NCBI GenBank assembly: GCA_009667805.1
Contig: CM019064.1
Span: 274,331,662 to 274,395,661, forward strand
Source of the DNA: Leptobrachium leishanense
Taxonomy: Eukaryota; Chordata; Amphibia; Anura; Megophryidae
Length of the DNA: 64,000 nucleotides
Direction of reading: 5' to 3'
The position numbers were made by a program, and so were the translations under genes. Shown in pieces: positions 24,955 through 37,886 of this stretch. The notes under the pieces were generated by a model, which made no database searches, was not told the origin of the DNA, and was given only the letters and a program-made list of their open reading frames with translations. Within the stretch, counting starts at the first letter, position 1. Each line of letters begins with the position of its first letter.

Positions 24955-25320
24955 ATCCCGAGCTGCCCCCTTTCTATAGAACTCCCTCCCCCGCAACATT
25001 AGACTTTCCCGGTCTTCCCAGTCCTTCAAGAAGTCTCTGAAAACACATTACTTTAGAGAAGCCTATCGGTTTACTCCATAATCCCCCATTGTTCATTTCC
25101 TGCTCCATCTGCCCACATGCTCCTCATTACGTAATGCTCTCTACTCGCCCTCACATAGCGTGTCACCCCTCTCCTCTTAGATTGTAAAATCTCAAGCAGG
25201 GTCCTCTCTCCTACTGTTCTATGTGTGTGTAATGTGTATGCATATTTGTTGTCTCTCCCATTGTACAACGCTATGGAACTTGTTGGTGCTTTATAAATAC
25301 TCATAACTGTAACCCTGATA
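24955..25320 (+). pseudogene. LINE 3' end (CR1/L2/Rex type), 5'-truncated
   Basis: The opening resembles the last polymerase residues in mixed frames (a LWNSLPR-like start and KKSLKTHYFREAY-like end). It is followed by a 3' UTR with CTTAGATTGTAAAATC and the tail GTGCTTTATAAATACT. The same layout is at 57841-58215. This is a typical dead-on-arrival LINE copy. Confidence 0.65.
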
Positions 25321-26111
25321 TAAACCACTGGTAGTTTAAATGCTATAAGTGAAAACAGGCAAGAGTATCTGCCTTGTAGCCATAAACTAGTTGTAAACCT
25401 GCATCTAATCATACAAATGGCCAGTGTCCCACTTTGTTGTGGGATTGTGATTTTCCGCTGCGTGTCTTTGGATAGAACAACAGGAAATGCAAAGCAGTGT
25501 GGGAAAATAAAGAACTAATTAAAAAAAAATAAAAAGACCATAAAATAGCTTCCTCTTGCAAGTTAATGAAATTACACAAATTTCTCCTAGTTCATAGGTT
25601 TTTTTATTCTAAAATGTTTGTGAAAGGCATAACAACATTAAAATCACAACATCATCAACAACAAAGGCTAGAAAAAATATATTTGCAAGTTTAAAATGTT
25701 ACCTTTCCTAAAATACAACATCCTGGTGACCTAAAGGGACGCTGTTTATTATAATCTTAGGTAAATATTAATATATAAAGTTAAGACCTGGGAATATATT
25801 CTTAAATTATATTCTTTGTTTTTTTTCAATTACTTTGTTTATTTCACCATCAACTACCAGGATGACCCACTTGGTACCCACTTGATAACTCCCATCATTC
25901 CTAGAGAAACACTGCAGACAAACTAAATTTAAACAATAAAGACCATTCCACGCAGGCATATTTATCAAACTGGCACATTACATACTGACAAACAAATCCA
26001 TTGTACTGACATATTGTACCAATGAACTAGTTGACGAATCTGCTGTGTTTTTCTGGACAATTTTTTTTCTCCTTTTTCCAGAGGGGAAGCATAGAATAGA
26101 TTCTGGCCTTT
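25321..26111. other. Intergenic, no gene recognised
   Basis: AT-rich sequence with no repeat or coding frame that I can support. Confidence 0.5.
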
Positions 26112-26317
26112 TAAGGCGGGGGTCAGACAAGCACACTACATGTGCGCATAGTGACGTGCCTCCCGACGTCTGTCGCAGTGTTTCGACACTTGCTGTAGTG
26201 CATGCGCATGAATTGTGAACACTACAGCGGACGTGTTGAAGCCCTCCCCGTCGAAACGCTACGACGCAGGTTCAATGTGGCTACAAAGTACGATTCTCCA
26301 TAGAAGAATCGAGCTTT

Positions 26318-26470
26318 GCATAGAAACATAGAAACATAGAAAAATGTCGGCAGATAAGAACCTTTCGGCCCATCTAGTCTGCCCAATTACATGGATACTT
26401 TACCTGGATTTATCTTTTGTTTAGGATAGCCTTATGCCTATCCCATGCCTGCTTAAATTCAATTACTGTT
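26318..26470 (-). repeat. LINE 3' tail, probably CR1-like
   Basis: A (CATAGAAA)n run followed by CGGCCCATCTAGTCTGCCCA is, on the minus strand, a familiar vertebrate LINE 3' end: coding remnant, then a short octamer-type tail. I recognise the repeat but not a precise family. Confidence 0.55.
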
Positions 26471-26668
26471 TTGGCCTCTACCACCTTTGCAGCGTTGAGC
26501 GCACTAACTGCACTCAGCGAGGTGGCCACATGGGCTTCAGAGTGGAAGGAATGTCTACTCTCACTGTCAGGTCTGCTGGCCCTCCGGCGTTGGATGCGGC
26601 CACATCCCTGCACAGCCGGTGCTCCGCCCCAGGGTTCAGGGACACCGGTGCCCGGCTTCATGTAATCA

Positions 26669-26803
26669 TCCAAAATTGTATCAGCGGCACTCCCGGTCTT
26701 ATCAAAAATATTAGTTTATTGAGCAATCGACATTTCAGTTCGACTTTGCTCAATAAACTAATATTTTTGATAAGACCGGGAGTGCCACTGATACAATTTT
26801 GGA
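26669..26803. repeat. 58-bp-arm inverted repeat with 19-nt loop
   Basis: Arms 26669-26726 and 26746-26803 match almost perfectly (TCCAAAATTGTATCAG...CTGATACAATTTTGGA) with one evident mismatch, GCGGCAC against GTGCCAC. The loop is about 19 nt. The segment would form a very stable hairpin. Confidence 0.88.
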
Positions 26804-27871
26804 TTTGTCTCTCAACAAATAAATAGGCACCCACTTCCTGTGGAGTAGATGGTGCTAAGACTTTTCGTGCCCTGGCACAAAATCCTCTATATAGATATGT
26901 AGCCAGTAGTCGGGGCATCCGGGGTCTTTCAAAAGGTCAAAAGTTAATTTGTAAAGAAGAATATAAAAACATACCGACGTTTCAGCCCTCTGGAAAATAG
27001 TAGTGTTTTTTTTTGTTGTTGTTGTTTAGAAATTCTATTGTTTATGCCATTATTGGAAGGTAGAAGTATGTTTTATACTTTATAGATTTTCATATACACA
27101 GCACCAAAATGAATTGCTTTATATTTCTTTATTTACAATCATAGAAATAAATGAACTTTTGGTAAGGTTACTACAATAAAATGCATACAAGGAAGCTGTA
27201 TATTATCTTGTTGGAAGGTAGCCTGCCAGTGACCATCAAGGATTAAACCTGAATATCACAGATGAAGGCAAGATTGACACATTTGTAAAGCAAGGGCCAT
27301 TGTATGTCATATTTTTTATAAAAAGCAGATTGTGATTTCCATATAACTTTTGTGCTGTGTTATGCTAACTGGTTCACTTTAAGCAGCCTGCATGTTCTCC
27401 TGTTACACTCATATAAGCCGAATAAGCAAAATGATACTTTCTGTCTTTACTGTAATTGCAACCTGATGTACAGGAATCCTTTCAGAAATGGCATCATCCT
27501 TATAATAAATTTTAGGTTATTATGAAAATATCTGAAATGTGTTGAGTTGTTAAAAAAAAAAAAAAAAAAATCCCTGGAGAATATAACATACAGATGTTGC
27601 AATGTAGACTAACAATTCATGCGCACGTAACAGCGCGTGGCTGGCCCCGTCGCAGCATCTCAATGCTGCGACGGATGCCAGAAGGCACATCAGTACAGGT
27701 GCACATAGTGCGCTTGTCTGACGCCAGCCTAAGGGGTAACCACAAGCTGACATCTGAACCATATCGGTCAGCAATATATAATATGGGTCAGCTGAAATTT
27801 CCCTATTAACCACTTCACTACCAAGATTGACTATACTCAATCTGCCAGGCATCTCCTGGTATGCCGATATA

Positions 27872-28318
27872 GGGCAGTATTCCTTAGTGAATGCTAACCT
27901 TAGCGTTTGGATATGTGAACGTTAATGTCAGGATAAGTGACTTTAAGGAATGCACCCCATATTCCCATTCTAACTCTAAACCCGTAAGAAATCACTTGGC
28001 GCACTGTTTTTTGCTCTAGCTTCTGCGTGCTTACTGTACTTTGTGCTCTCCATGTAAAGTATAAGATGCGCAATCATTAATTAGCATAAGATAAGTAAGG
28101 TATTACAAAGTGCTAGCGCTAATAACCGCAGGGATGTGCAAGCCAAAATGTTAGTGCTACCGCGAATATCCCAGCAGTTAGCACTGCATTCCTGGGCAAC
28201 ATGCCAAGGTAACGCCTGCCCTGGAATGTTTCGCTAAAATGGTGCTACGGAGAAACATGTAGGCACAGATTTTCCCCATTAGCATCCACATTTTAGTGCA
28301 CACTAGGGAATAGGGTCC
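27872..28318. mobile_element. MITE with GGGCCCTATTCCCTAGTG-type ends, family J copy 1
   Basis: The ends GGGCAGTATTCCTTAGTG and CACTAGGGAATAGGGTCC are inverted relatives. Copy 2 is at 53391-54380. It is flanked by ATA on the left and TTA on the right, so a 3-bp duplication is possible but not shown. No coding capacity. Confidence 0.6.
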
Positions 28319-28574
28319 TTAGAGTATAGTTGATATGACGGAAAGAAAAAAAGGAATTTAATTTATTGCTAATTTCATTTGCATTTGAGCTCAAGAACAT
28401 GCCCCTAATGGTTTAACACCGTGGGCATGATGCTGAGGTGCTAACACTATTTAAAACCAGCCGAGAATGTGAACGCTTTCACTTCACCCCAATGATTCTG
28501 CTAGAAAGGTGGAGCTTGGATAGGGGAGAATGGGGCACCGCTCACATCCTGACCGCTTTAAAAATTTAAAATGG

Positions 28575-30017
28575 GGGGGCGGGGCCGGCTGCTACAGGGA
28601 GCGGACGTGTCTCGATGGAGCTCCACACGTCCTCTCCACACAGAAACCCTTCGCTGACTTCTTCTATGACTTTTACCTTCCAAAAGGTCCCTGAGTGGCT
28701 GGCCCTCGGTACAGTGCAGTCCGGAGAGCGTTTGGTTTCCCCCCTCCGGACCAGAGACCTTGGGCAGATACTGCCTCGTGGCGGCAACACGACGCCGGCG
28801 GCCATCTTGCGGCCTGTCACCCGGCTTCGACAGTCTACCGACCTTGCTGGTCCGACCGTCTCGCCCCAGACCAGGCTTATGCAGACAGCAATGGAGATGG
28901 AGGGCCCCCGTCTCCTGGCTGACCCAGATGACAGACCTGCGGGAACGGCGGGTGGACCTGCGGGAAGGTGGAGAGACGGATCCCCCGTCTCCTTGGAGGT
29001 GAGAGTATCCTGACTTCAGGCCTAGACGCTTGTCTGGGAATACTGGCGGGGGAGGATGCTGACAGCCCGCTTACTGGGGGTGTCTTGCGCCGGATGCTGG
29101 CCGCACTGAAGAGCTGCAGGGTGGCAAAGTCTCCGATCTTGCACAGCTGCAGCAGTACATAGGCTCCCCGGTTGGAAGAGGCCTTATCTGCTCGTGGGGA
29201 TGGGGATCTGGAGATTGCTGCCGAGGGGGATGATGAGTGAGATTAGTGACCCGGATGTCATGCCGCTGGAGGCTTTTCTGTCTCCAGCACAGAATCCAGG
29301 GCTACCTGACAGGGACCTGCTGCAGCCTAAAGAAGAGATTCTGCCCATCGCATACCCCCCCGAGCACTCTAAGCTCGGATGTTGCAACGTTCTGGAAGGC
29401 TGTCTGCTGGTGGGCTAGTGTGCCGATCCTGGCCCTATGAAATAACCCTTGCTAGGAATGTGGTAGACCGGGGGATGCGTGTTCGACGTGGCCTTTTGGA
29501 AGGTGCATCGGCCCGTCAAAGCTGCACTACCGGCCTTTTTACTCGACACGGGTTGAAGAGGACAGTCCCATCTTCCTGCCCTGGTTCAGGCCCAATCCCT
29601 GTTGTGGCAATCCTCCCTCTAAGCTGCATTTCCCCTCTTCCATCCCCGCTGCTCAGTATCTTATTTTGATGTGACCCCCTCCTTGACGTGCTTCATCTGC
29701 AGAGTTTTCACCTTTGAAATTTTATAGAGACGCTTTTATTTCCTTTATACTTTCTTGCAGACATTTGATTTATTTTACTGTGAGCGTTTTTGACAAAGAA
29801 AGGGATAAAAAAAAATTCTGAGGACTTTCACATTTTACTGAGAAATACGCCACTCCTTATTTTTGCACGTATAGATGCTTTCTTGAGACCCCCCCCTTCC
29901 TATTGCTTTATGCTTTTATTATAGTTGCTTGCCTTTTGGCCCTGTGAAGCCACCTTGCAGGTCGTTATGTGACATTACTTTTCAAAATAAAAATCTTAAA
30001 TATAAAAAAAATTTAAT
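28575..30017 (+). mobile_element. Short GC-rich L1-like element with poly-A and target duplication
   Basis: ATTTAAAATGG occurs at 28564-28574 and again at 30018-30028, directly flanking a segment that begins GGGGCGGGGCCGGCTGCTAC and ends with AATAAAAATCTTAAATATAAAAAAAA. That is the layout of a target-primed insertion. The first kilobase is GC-rich and open in several frames, including about 130 codons from 28615, none with a recognisable domain. I infer an internally deleted, L1-like element. The flanks are inverse to each other (CATCCTGACC left, GGTCAGGATG right), so it landed in the middle of an older palindromic repeat. Confidence 0.6.
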
Positions 30018-30212
30018 ATTTAAAATGGTCAGGATGAGTAGAGTGTCCCCTTTAAAAATGATCCTGTTATACTATGATATCCGTCTTTTTCCGTTTTGAT
30101 CTTTTGAGATCACATGGACAACAATACCATTTAAGAAAAACTGGTTGTTATTGATTGCCAGCTATATAGGCGTGATTTTTCAATTCAGTTAGTGTCTTTC
30201 TTTATGCTAGAG

Positions 30213-30740
30213 CAGGGGTGGGCAAACATTTTCTACGGAGGGCCACATTGAAAACTTTATTGTTATCATGGGGCCGCATATAAACAATATTGCAGTCTTA
30301 TTATTCCTGTCCGTTAAAGCCATTATCAATAACAACCCCCCCCCAATGAGAAAAAGTGTGCAGAGAATCAATTGATAGTGCTCAATTTTCAAGAGAAAAC
30401 ACCTCACCAAACAATGCCATTTTATTTAATTATTTGCTTAACATTGGTCAAAAATTTGAATTTTTTCTTAAGAATATTCATGACCAATTGTCCTGGCCCT
30501 TTTTGGACTTTTTACTGGTCATTTATTATGGGTATATTTGCCCCAGCTCATATGGGTATATATTGCCCCAGCTCATATGGGTATATATTGCCCCAGCTCA
30601 TATGGGTATATATTGCCCCCAGCTCATATGAGTATATATTGCCCCCAGCTTATTTGGGTATATATTGCCCACAGCTCATATGGATATTTATCGCCCCCAG
30701 CTCATACGGGTATATATTGCCCCCAGCTCTCACCACCTCT
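30213..30740. repeat. hAT-like left end and CATATGGGTATAT minisatellite
   Basis: CAGGGGTGGGCAAACATTTT at 30213 followed by GGAGGGCCACATTG is an hAT-type terminus. From 30536 to 30735 there are about eight 26-bp units of CCCCAGCTCATATGGGTATAT. The array ends in CAGCTCTCACCACCTCTG, closely like the end of the array at 17039-17290. No right terminus was found. Confidence 0.65.
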
Positions 30741-31685
30741 GTGGCCCCAGGCTCCGCGTCACGTTACACACACAAAGTAGTTGTGAGTAGCAGTTCTCTT
30801 CATTGAGTCCCGTATGGTCCTGTCTCACTCCTCTTCTATTAAATTGCGTTCCAGCTCCTAACAGAAATCCTTATAATGAAGGAAGAGTTTGGGAATTTAG
30901 CACAAACACAAGTAATATATAAAGCTGTGCTGTCATCGTGATGTACAGCAGGAGTTGTTCAAATGGGATGTATTAAATGTATGTTAAATGCTCAATATTA
31001 ATAATAAAGTCATTACTAGAGGAGATACGGTAGACTCCCCAAATTTAAGATGTGTTTTTTAGAACAAAGGACGGAGGGTGTGGCGCTTCCCAGTGCAATA
31101 TAAGTGATAATTGTAACTCAATCGATACTTAACTTCAGTTAATTACGTGCGTCAATGGAGAGTAGTACCTCAATTAGAGAAAACATTATCACACTATGTT
31201 ATTATTCTAACACAAACTATAGAAGCAAAGTGGTGGTCTGGTGGATAGTCACTCACACTTTCAAGAGCCTATCCTGGCTCTAGTGTATTAGCCCGTGGGT
31301 GAAACTTGTGCAGCCCCCCCCCACTGGCCCTTTTCAGAGTGTTTAACTTCTAAATAGCCTCAAAAGATAAACAAAGGAAACCTCAAGGTGTAGACATCAT
31401 AAAAACCCAGCCATAGGATAAAATTTGTGTCAGCCCACTCACGTGTTCCTGAGCCAATCCAGGCTCTCTTGTAGTGGCCTGGGGGTTGTTCAGTGAAGGC
31501 ACAACTCCTGAAAAAGCCTTTGTAGTCCTTCGTAGGTACAGGAAATATAAACCACAGTAGTAAATAAAAAAGTGGTTTATTACCAACACAGAGTGGAAAG
31601 GAATACTAAATCTGTTACATTTTAAGTCTAACTATATAGCAAGTTTAGTGTGCTGCCCGGCTAAGAACTATTTATTTATTTACTT
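30741..31685. other. Intergenic, no gene recognised
   Basis: No supported coding frame or repeat. A 68-codon minus frame at 31,383-31,589 has no recognisable motif. Confidence 0.45.
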
Positions 31686-31689
31686 TTAA

Positions 31690-32915
31690 CCCTTTCGCTG
31701 CTGAGGCTTTTCCCGCCCCTGTGCTGAGGTCATTTTTACCTGTTTTGCGCATCATGTTTAAACGTGTTTTGAAGGCTTATTTTAGTATATGACCAGACAT
31801 ATTATATATCGTTCTTTCCGTCAGACTCAGTAGATTCATAATATGTCATTATTATATGTATACGTTATGTCATGTCTGTATATTATAACAAAAAATGCAA
31901 TAAAATATGTATTTTCAATAATTTACAACGTGTAAAGTGTTTTTTTCACATTTTAACATGCGAGCAATTGCGGTTATATTTTGTATGGGGTGCGCTTGTT
32001 AAAAAAATTAGAGATGGGGTCTCGTTACATTTTTTTTTGGGGAAAATGACACTATTTTTAACAAACGCACCGCATACAAAAATCGTTAGTGCAGCATCAT
32101 TGTTCACATTATAATTGAAATGGGAACAATATTGCTGCATTAACAAACCCAAAAAAATAAAAAAAAATTTTTTTTTTTTTTTTTTTAATTTTTTTTAATT
32201 TTTATTTTTAATTTTTTTTTTTTTTTTACAAAATTTTACACTTTCATGTTTGGTATCGTTGGAACGGCCATGCTCTGGCCGATCCAACCATACCAAAATT
32301 TAACCCCTAACTGCCACGGATCGGGAGATAGGGAGTTCCAATGAACTCCCTATCTCCACAGTTGGTGGCAGTTAGGGGTTAACTCTAGGACTGGCGTCAT
32401 CGTGCTACGCACGATGACGCCAGTCCTCTGGGGGAGTTCCCGGAGGCTTGGCCGACATCCAAGATGTCGGCCAGCTCCGGGAAAGGATTGCGAACCGGCG
32501 CTTTTCAGCGCCGATTCGCGATCCAGCTCCCCAGGGGTTAATGCCAGGCATCATTTGGAAGGGCAGGCTGTGCCCTTCCAAATGATGCCTGGGTTAAGCC
32601 CCGCAGAGCCACCGATCGGAGGGAGAGAGGTCCGAAGGACCTCCCCCCCCCCTCCCTTTCAGGCGCCTCCTCCGCACATGCGGGGGGGGCGCCTGAATTA
32701 GGTGTCATCGCGCCCCCGCGATGACACCTAATTCTGGCGGCTGGTGGTCCGGATGCCGGGCTGACATCCAGGATGTCAGCCCGCACCGGAGGGGCCAGCG
32801 ATCGGCCGGAACCCGGCCGAACGCTGACCCCAATGTGAGGACGCGCTCAGCGCGTCCTCAGCACACCAGCGGGAATGCTGAGGACGCGCTGAGCGCGTCC
32901 TTAGCATTCAAGTGG
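31690..32915. mobile_element. TTAA-flanked non-autonomous element F1
   Basis: The 1226-bp segment lies between TTAA at 31686-31689 and 32916-32919. Its ends are CCCTTTCGCTGCTGAGG and CCTTAGCATTCAAGTGG. TTAA duplications and a CCC-start terminus are the mark of piggyBac-type elements. The left half is AT-rich with a long A/T run at 32,150-32,230. The right half is a series of hairpins described separately. No transposase. F2 (42871-44087) is a full-length relative in the opposite orientation. Confidence 0.8.
32301..32908. repeat. Train of twelve consecutive hairpins in F1
   Basis: Successive inverted repeats occupy 32301-32381 (two-part stem), 32387-32427 (19-bp arms, loop TAC, perfect), 32437-32483, 32485-32524, 32544-32592 (22-bp arms, loop GGCTG, perfect), 32627-32643, 32659-32696, 32696-32733 (17-bp arms, perfect), 32757-32783 (13-bp arms, one-base loop), about 32801-32820, 32836-32860 and 32874-32908. 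Short gaps separate them, and the region is GC-rich. The two outermost hairpins share the stem AGGACGCGCT. Confidence 0.9.
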
Positions 32916-32947
32916 TTAATATCGTATCCTTTATGTTAAGAGTCTAT

Positions 32948-33308
32948 CAGGGTTATTCAGAGAAAGGTGAAACTCTGGAACTTTTGGAGAAGTGAAAATT
33001 CTAGCAGGCTTATTCAGAGAGAGGTGAAAACCAGGAGAATGACTGGGGAAGCAAAAATTCTAGGTCAAAATAGACCAACCAGAAAAATTCTCCCATTTAT
33101 CTCACTTTCCAAATCGGCCATTTGGTCTAGATTGTTCTCTTCTCCTACCATTCTCCTGATTTTCACCTCTCTGAATAGCCCTTTTTGTCAAAATAGCTGA
33201 TTTGGAAAGTGAGATAAATGGGAGAATTTTTCTGGTTTGGCTATTTTGACCTAGAATTTGAACATCTCCAGCCATTCTCCTGAGTTTCACCTTTCTCTGA
33301 ATAACCCT
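32948..33308. mobile_element. Nested palindromic MITEs, family H
   Basis: The outer ends CAGGGTTATTCAGAGAAAGG (32948) and CTTTCTCTGAATAACCCTG (33308) enclose a second copy at about 33005-33182, which interrupts the outer palindrome. The core words match 248-427 and 37374-37547. Confidence 0.78.
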
Positions 33309-33875
33309 GTAAATGTTTATAATGCTTTCAATCCATAAATCTCTGATTTGTGCAGCACCAGTGATCTATATATAACACTATATTTCTACTTCGTATAAAC
33401 ATTGTGCTGTGCGTTTAAGTCACTGGTCAACGTCAACCAATGTTACTTTTTATTGAATGTAGCCTAGTATTTCCCGTACTCTACATGCAGCAGTTCTTCT
33501 CATGCTGTAATGTATCATATTCAACTTTTGAATTCAGTTGAATAGTATTTTGTGAACATGAATGTTTTTAATTGTCACAAAATCCAGAAAGCCTGTATCC
33601 ACTGCTTATATATATTCATTAATTTATTTATAAAGGACTAGGTGGAAAGCCTGCCCAGAGGGCAGTCTTTTGTTGTTGTCACCAGCTCAGAATTCATGTC
33701 CACATATTTGTTTTTCAATGTCCTATCCAAGAGTATCTCTCTATATAAATGCATTTGTGCCGTGTCCATCGCCATCCCATCCGCAACAGGAGGGCCAACT
33801 GAGCAGCTCTGATGGGTGCGCGCACAGCTGACAGTGCATTAGAAAGGCATTTATATATTAGAGCCGGTTCCTCTT
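33309..33875. other. Intergenic, no gene recognised
   Basis: AT-rich at first, then GC-richer after 33,750. No gene or named repeat. Confidence 0.5.
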
Positions 33876-34303
33876 CCCTCTTAGATTGTAAGCTTACAGG
33901 AACAGTAACCTCTTAGATTGTAAACTCACAGGAATGGGACCCCTTAGTTTGTAAGCTCATGGGGCCCCTTAGATTGTAAGATCATGGGGCCCCTTAGATT
34001 GTAAACTCATGGGGCCCCTTAGATTGTAAGCTCATGGGGCCCCTTAGGATGTAAGCTCATGGGGCCCCTTAGATTGTAAGCTCATGGGGCCCCTTAGATT
34101 GTAAGCTCATGGGGCCCCTTAGATTGTAAGCTCATGGGGCCCCTTAGATTGTAAGCTCATGGGGCCCCTTAGATTGTAAACTCATGGGGCCCCTTAGATT
34201 GTAACTCATGGGGCCCCTTAGATTGTAAACTCATGGGGCCCCTTAGATTGTAAACTCATGGGGCCCCTTAGATTGTAAACTCATGGGGCCCCTTAGATTG
34301 TGT
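33876..34303. repeat. 25-bp minisatellite from a LINE-like 3' UTR motif
   Basis: About 15 units of GGGGCCCCTTAGATTGTAAG plus CTCAT, regular at 25 bp from about 33,936, with two longer degenerate units before (33,876-33,935). One unit has lost a base near 34,201. The word CTTAGATTGTAAGCTC resembles the 3' UTRs of LINE copies at about 25,180 and 58,070. Confidence 0.92.
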
Positions 34304-34394
34304 TGGGCTTGGGCGGCCATTTTTTTTGTAGTGTATACATTATGCGTATATTTACTTAATGCGTGTATATAATGGCACGTGGTATGCATGGCAT

Positions 34395-34535
34395 GTCAGG
34401 CTGGTATATAGGCACACTGGTACTATGACACACTGGTATTATGCATGGCAGACTGGTATTATGGCTGGCAGACTGGTATTGTGCATGGCAGACTGGTAAT
34501 AAGGCTGGCAGACTGGTATTATGGCTGCCAGACTA
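34395..34535. repeat. Short tandem array of a GGCAGACTGGTATTATG unit
   Basis: About five to six units of 20-24 bp alternating GCATGGCAGACTGGTATT and GCTGGCAGACTGGTATT. It directly precedes the MITE at 34538. Confidence 0.8.
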
Positions 34536-34537
34536 TA

Positions 34538-35218
34538 GGCCCCTATTACAATCTTTGCGCAAATGCGCTTGTGCAACGCAATTTTTTTGCACACGCAAAA
34601 AAACTTTAGCGCGCACAAATTAACACGGTATTACGATCCGAGCGCAGTTTTTCAGCCTTCATGTTTTTTCTAGCGCAAATCTGATGCGCAAAGCCGGGCA
34701 CAAATGACCGTTGTGGGCAATCAGAATTAAGAACCACCATTTGCTAGGTTTCGGTTGTTGCGCCTGTCAAAGTCAATCTGCGTATATGTGCTGCAACAAA
34801 AATAAAAAATTAAACAATTTATTAATTTTTATTGTTTGGGTATGTGTAGAATGTGTAACTGTACTGTGCTGTATTTTTTTTTTTGTGCAGGTTCATTTCG
34901 TTTCGGCCAGAATGTTCATATTGTAAATTAACACCCGGTTTTCAAAGACGTTACGATACGTACGATACGTTACGTACGACGTTGCGCGAAGATCGTAATA
35001 CCATCCGCTCGAATGCATTCGCGCTGACAATGGTAAGTATGGGATGCGCGCACGCACTTGCGCTCGCGCTGGGTTCGGGCAGGGTCAATCGCAGTAGACG
35101 CTAACGCATCGTTTGCGCGAACGTCATAATACGACGTTCTGCGCAAATGGTTTTGTCCTCGCACAAAAGCGCATTTGCGCGCACGCAAATGCGCTGCGTG
35201 AGGATTGTAATAGGGGCC
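34538..35218. mobile_element. MITE with GGCCCCTATTACAATC ends
   Basis: The 681-bp segment has matching inverted ends GGCCCCTATTACAATC and GATTGTAATAGGGGCC and is flanked by ATA (34535-34537, 35219-35221). CpG- and GCGC-rich arms, including repeated GCGCAAATGCG words, make it partly self-complementary. The 3-bp duplication suits PIF/Harbinger. A short ACGTACGATACG repeat sits near 34,955-34,980. Confidence 0.78.
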
Positions 35219-35307
35219 ATACTGTTTGGGTGGTTGGATGCACGCGCATGCGCAGTACAGGCTTGGCGACGGACACGCCAAGCCTTACTCTTTTATAGTA
35301 TAGATTG

Positions 35308-35353
35308 TACCAGGAAGGATACATTGAGATTTCTCTAGTTTTCAAGTACGTCA
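35308..35353 (-). repeat. LINE/SINE 3' tail fragment
   Basis: ACCAGGAAGGATACATTGAG and the following GTTTTCAAGTACGTC match the tail at about 50,220-50,265 and, in the reverse sense, the SINE tail at 63,260. Only the tail is present. Confidence 0.6.
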
Positions 35354-35546
35354 CTGCTTATATAATACTTTTGCTCTTCAAATATCTGTATTTGTGTTGC
35401 ATCATGAGGTAGACACAGCTCCCCAAGAAGCTAATTTTAGCTCTTCTGTTTAGAGTCAACATCAACGGATGGTTATCATTTTGAGCTTGTCATTACCTGG
35501 AAAAATAGTCGTTACTAGCCTGGCTATACAGTATTTTATTATTATA

Positions 35547-37170
<1,624 letters not shown>

Positions 37171-37172
37171 TA

Positions 37173-37373
37173 CTTCTGGTACTCTTAAGTAAAAACTAGA
37201 GAACAACATCTATTCTAGAAAATGTATCTTTTTTTAATTCTACAGTTATGTGAAAAGCCTTTAAAGATGGTGTACTTCCCATTCTATTGGGACGTAATAA
37301 AAAAACATCTGGTCCTTAGCGGGTCTCTAAATTAGGTACATTTTTCAGCCATGTACTACTGAAGACCCAGCAC
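37173..37373. other. Intergenic
   Basis: Short spacer without recognised features. Confidence 0.5.
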
Positions 37374-37547
37374 ATCTATTCACTAACGGGAGAAGTCTGG
37401 AGAATTGGCAGAAGAAAACCATCTAGACCAAATAGCTGATTTGAAAAGTGAGATAAATGGGAGAATTTTTCTGGTTTGGCTATTTTGACCTAGAATTTTC
37501 ACTTCTCCAGTCATTCTCCTGACTTCACCTTTTAGTGAATAGACCTG
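37374..37547. mobile_element. Palindromic MITE, family H copy
   Basis: The ends TCTATTCACTAACGGGAGAAG and CTTTTAGTGAATAGACCTG enclose the family H core (GGGAGAATTTTTCTGG, CTATTTTGACCTAG). It is more diverged at the left end than the copy at 248-427. Confidence 0.7.
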
Positions 37548-37694
37548 CAGATGATTTTTTTTTTATGTTCTGATGTGTAAAATCACATAATTCAAAGAGT
37601 GTGCACTTTCATTTTAACATGACTGTACATATACACTTACCTGATTGATATATAAACTTTACTAGTGTGTCTATTGAGTGACTATGCTATAAAA

Positions 37695-37830
37695 CAAGGG
37701 GCCGCAACCCTGGCCCTCCAGATATTTTTGAAACTCCTCCCTCGTGATCGTCATTTACTCATTAGGTTTGGAGAGCTTCATGGGAAATGTAATTCTAAAT
37801 CGCCTCGAGGTCCAAAGTTGCTGACCCCTG
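37695..37830. mobile_element. hAT-like MITE with CAGGGGTCAGCAAC end
   Basis: The left end CAAGGGGCCGCAACCCTGG and right end GTTGCTGACCCCTG are imperfect inverted repeats of the widespread vertebrate hAT type. Flanks CTATAAAA and CTATATGC share only their first five bases, so the duplication is uncertain. 136 bp, non-coding. Confidence 0.6.
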
Positions 37831-37886
37831 CTATATGCTATGCTTTATATATATTAGACCCTATACAGTAGTATGCATGTGGAAAT

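Larger units (their letters stand above)
26115..27729. mobile_element. Harbinger-like element, copy C, with internal insertions
   Basis: The ends GGCGGGGGTCAGACAAGC and GCTTGTCTGACGCCAGCC are flanked by TAA on both sides (26112-26114, 27730-27732). The terminal 150-200 bp on each side are CpG-rich MITE sequence. The middle (about 26,320-27,550) is foreign, including a LINE tail, a long palindrome and a poly-A run at about 27,553-27,570. Confidence 0.72.

Noticed and set aside
28615..29013. 132-codon GC-rich frame that might be a host exon
   Set aside because: It lies inside a segment with an 11-bp target duplication and poly-A, has overlapping open frames on both strands, and shows no domain or splice pattern that I can support.
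33876..34303. CRISPR-like array of regular short repeats
   Set aside because: The units are directly tandem with no unique spacers, and the genome is clearly eukaryotic.
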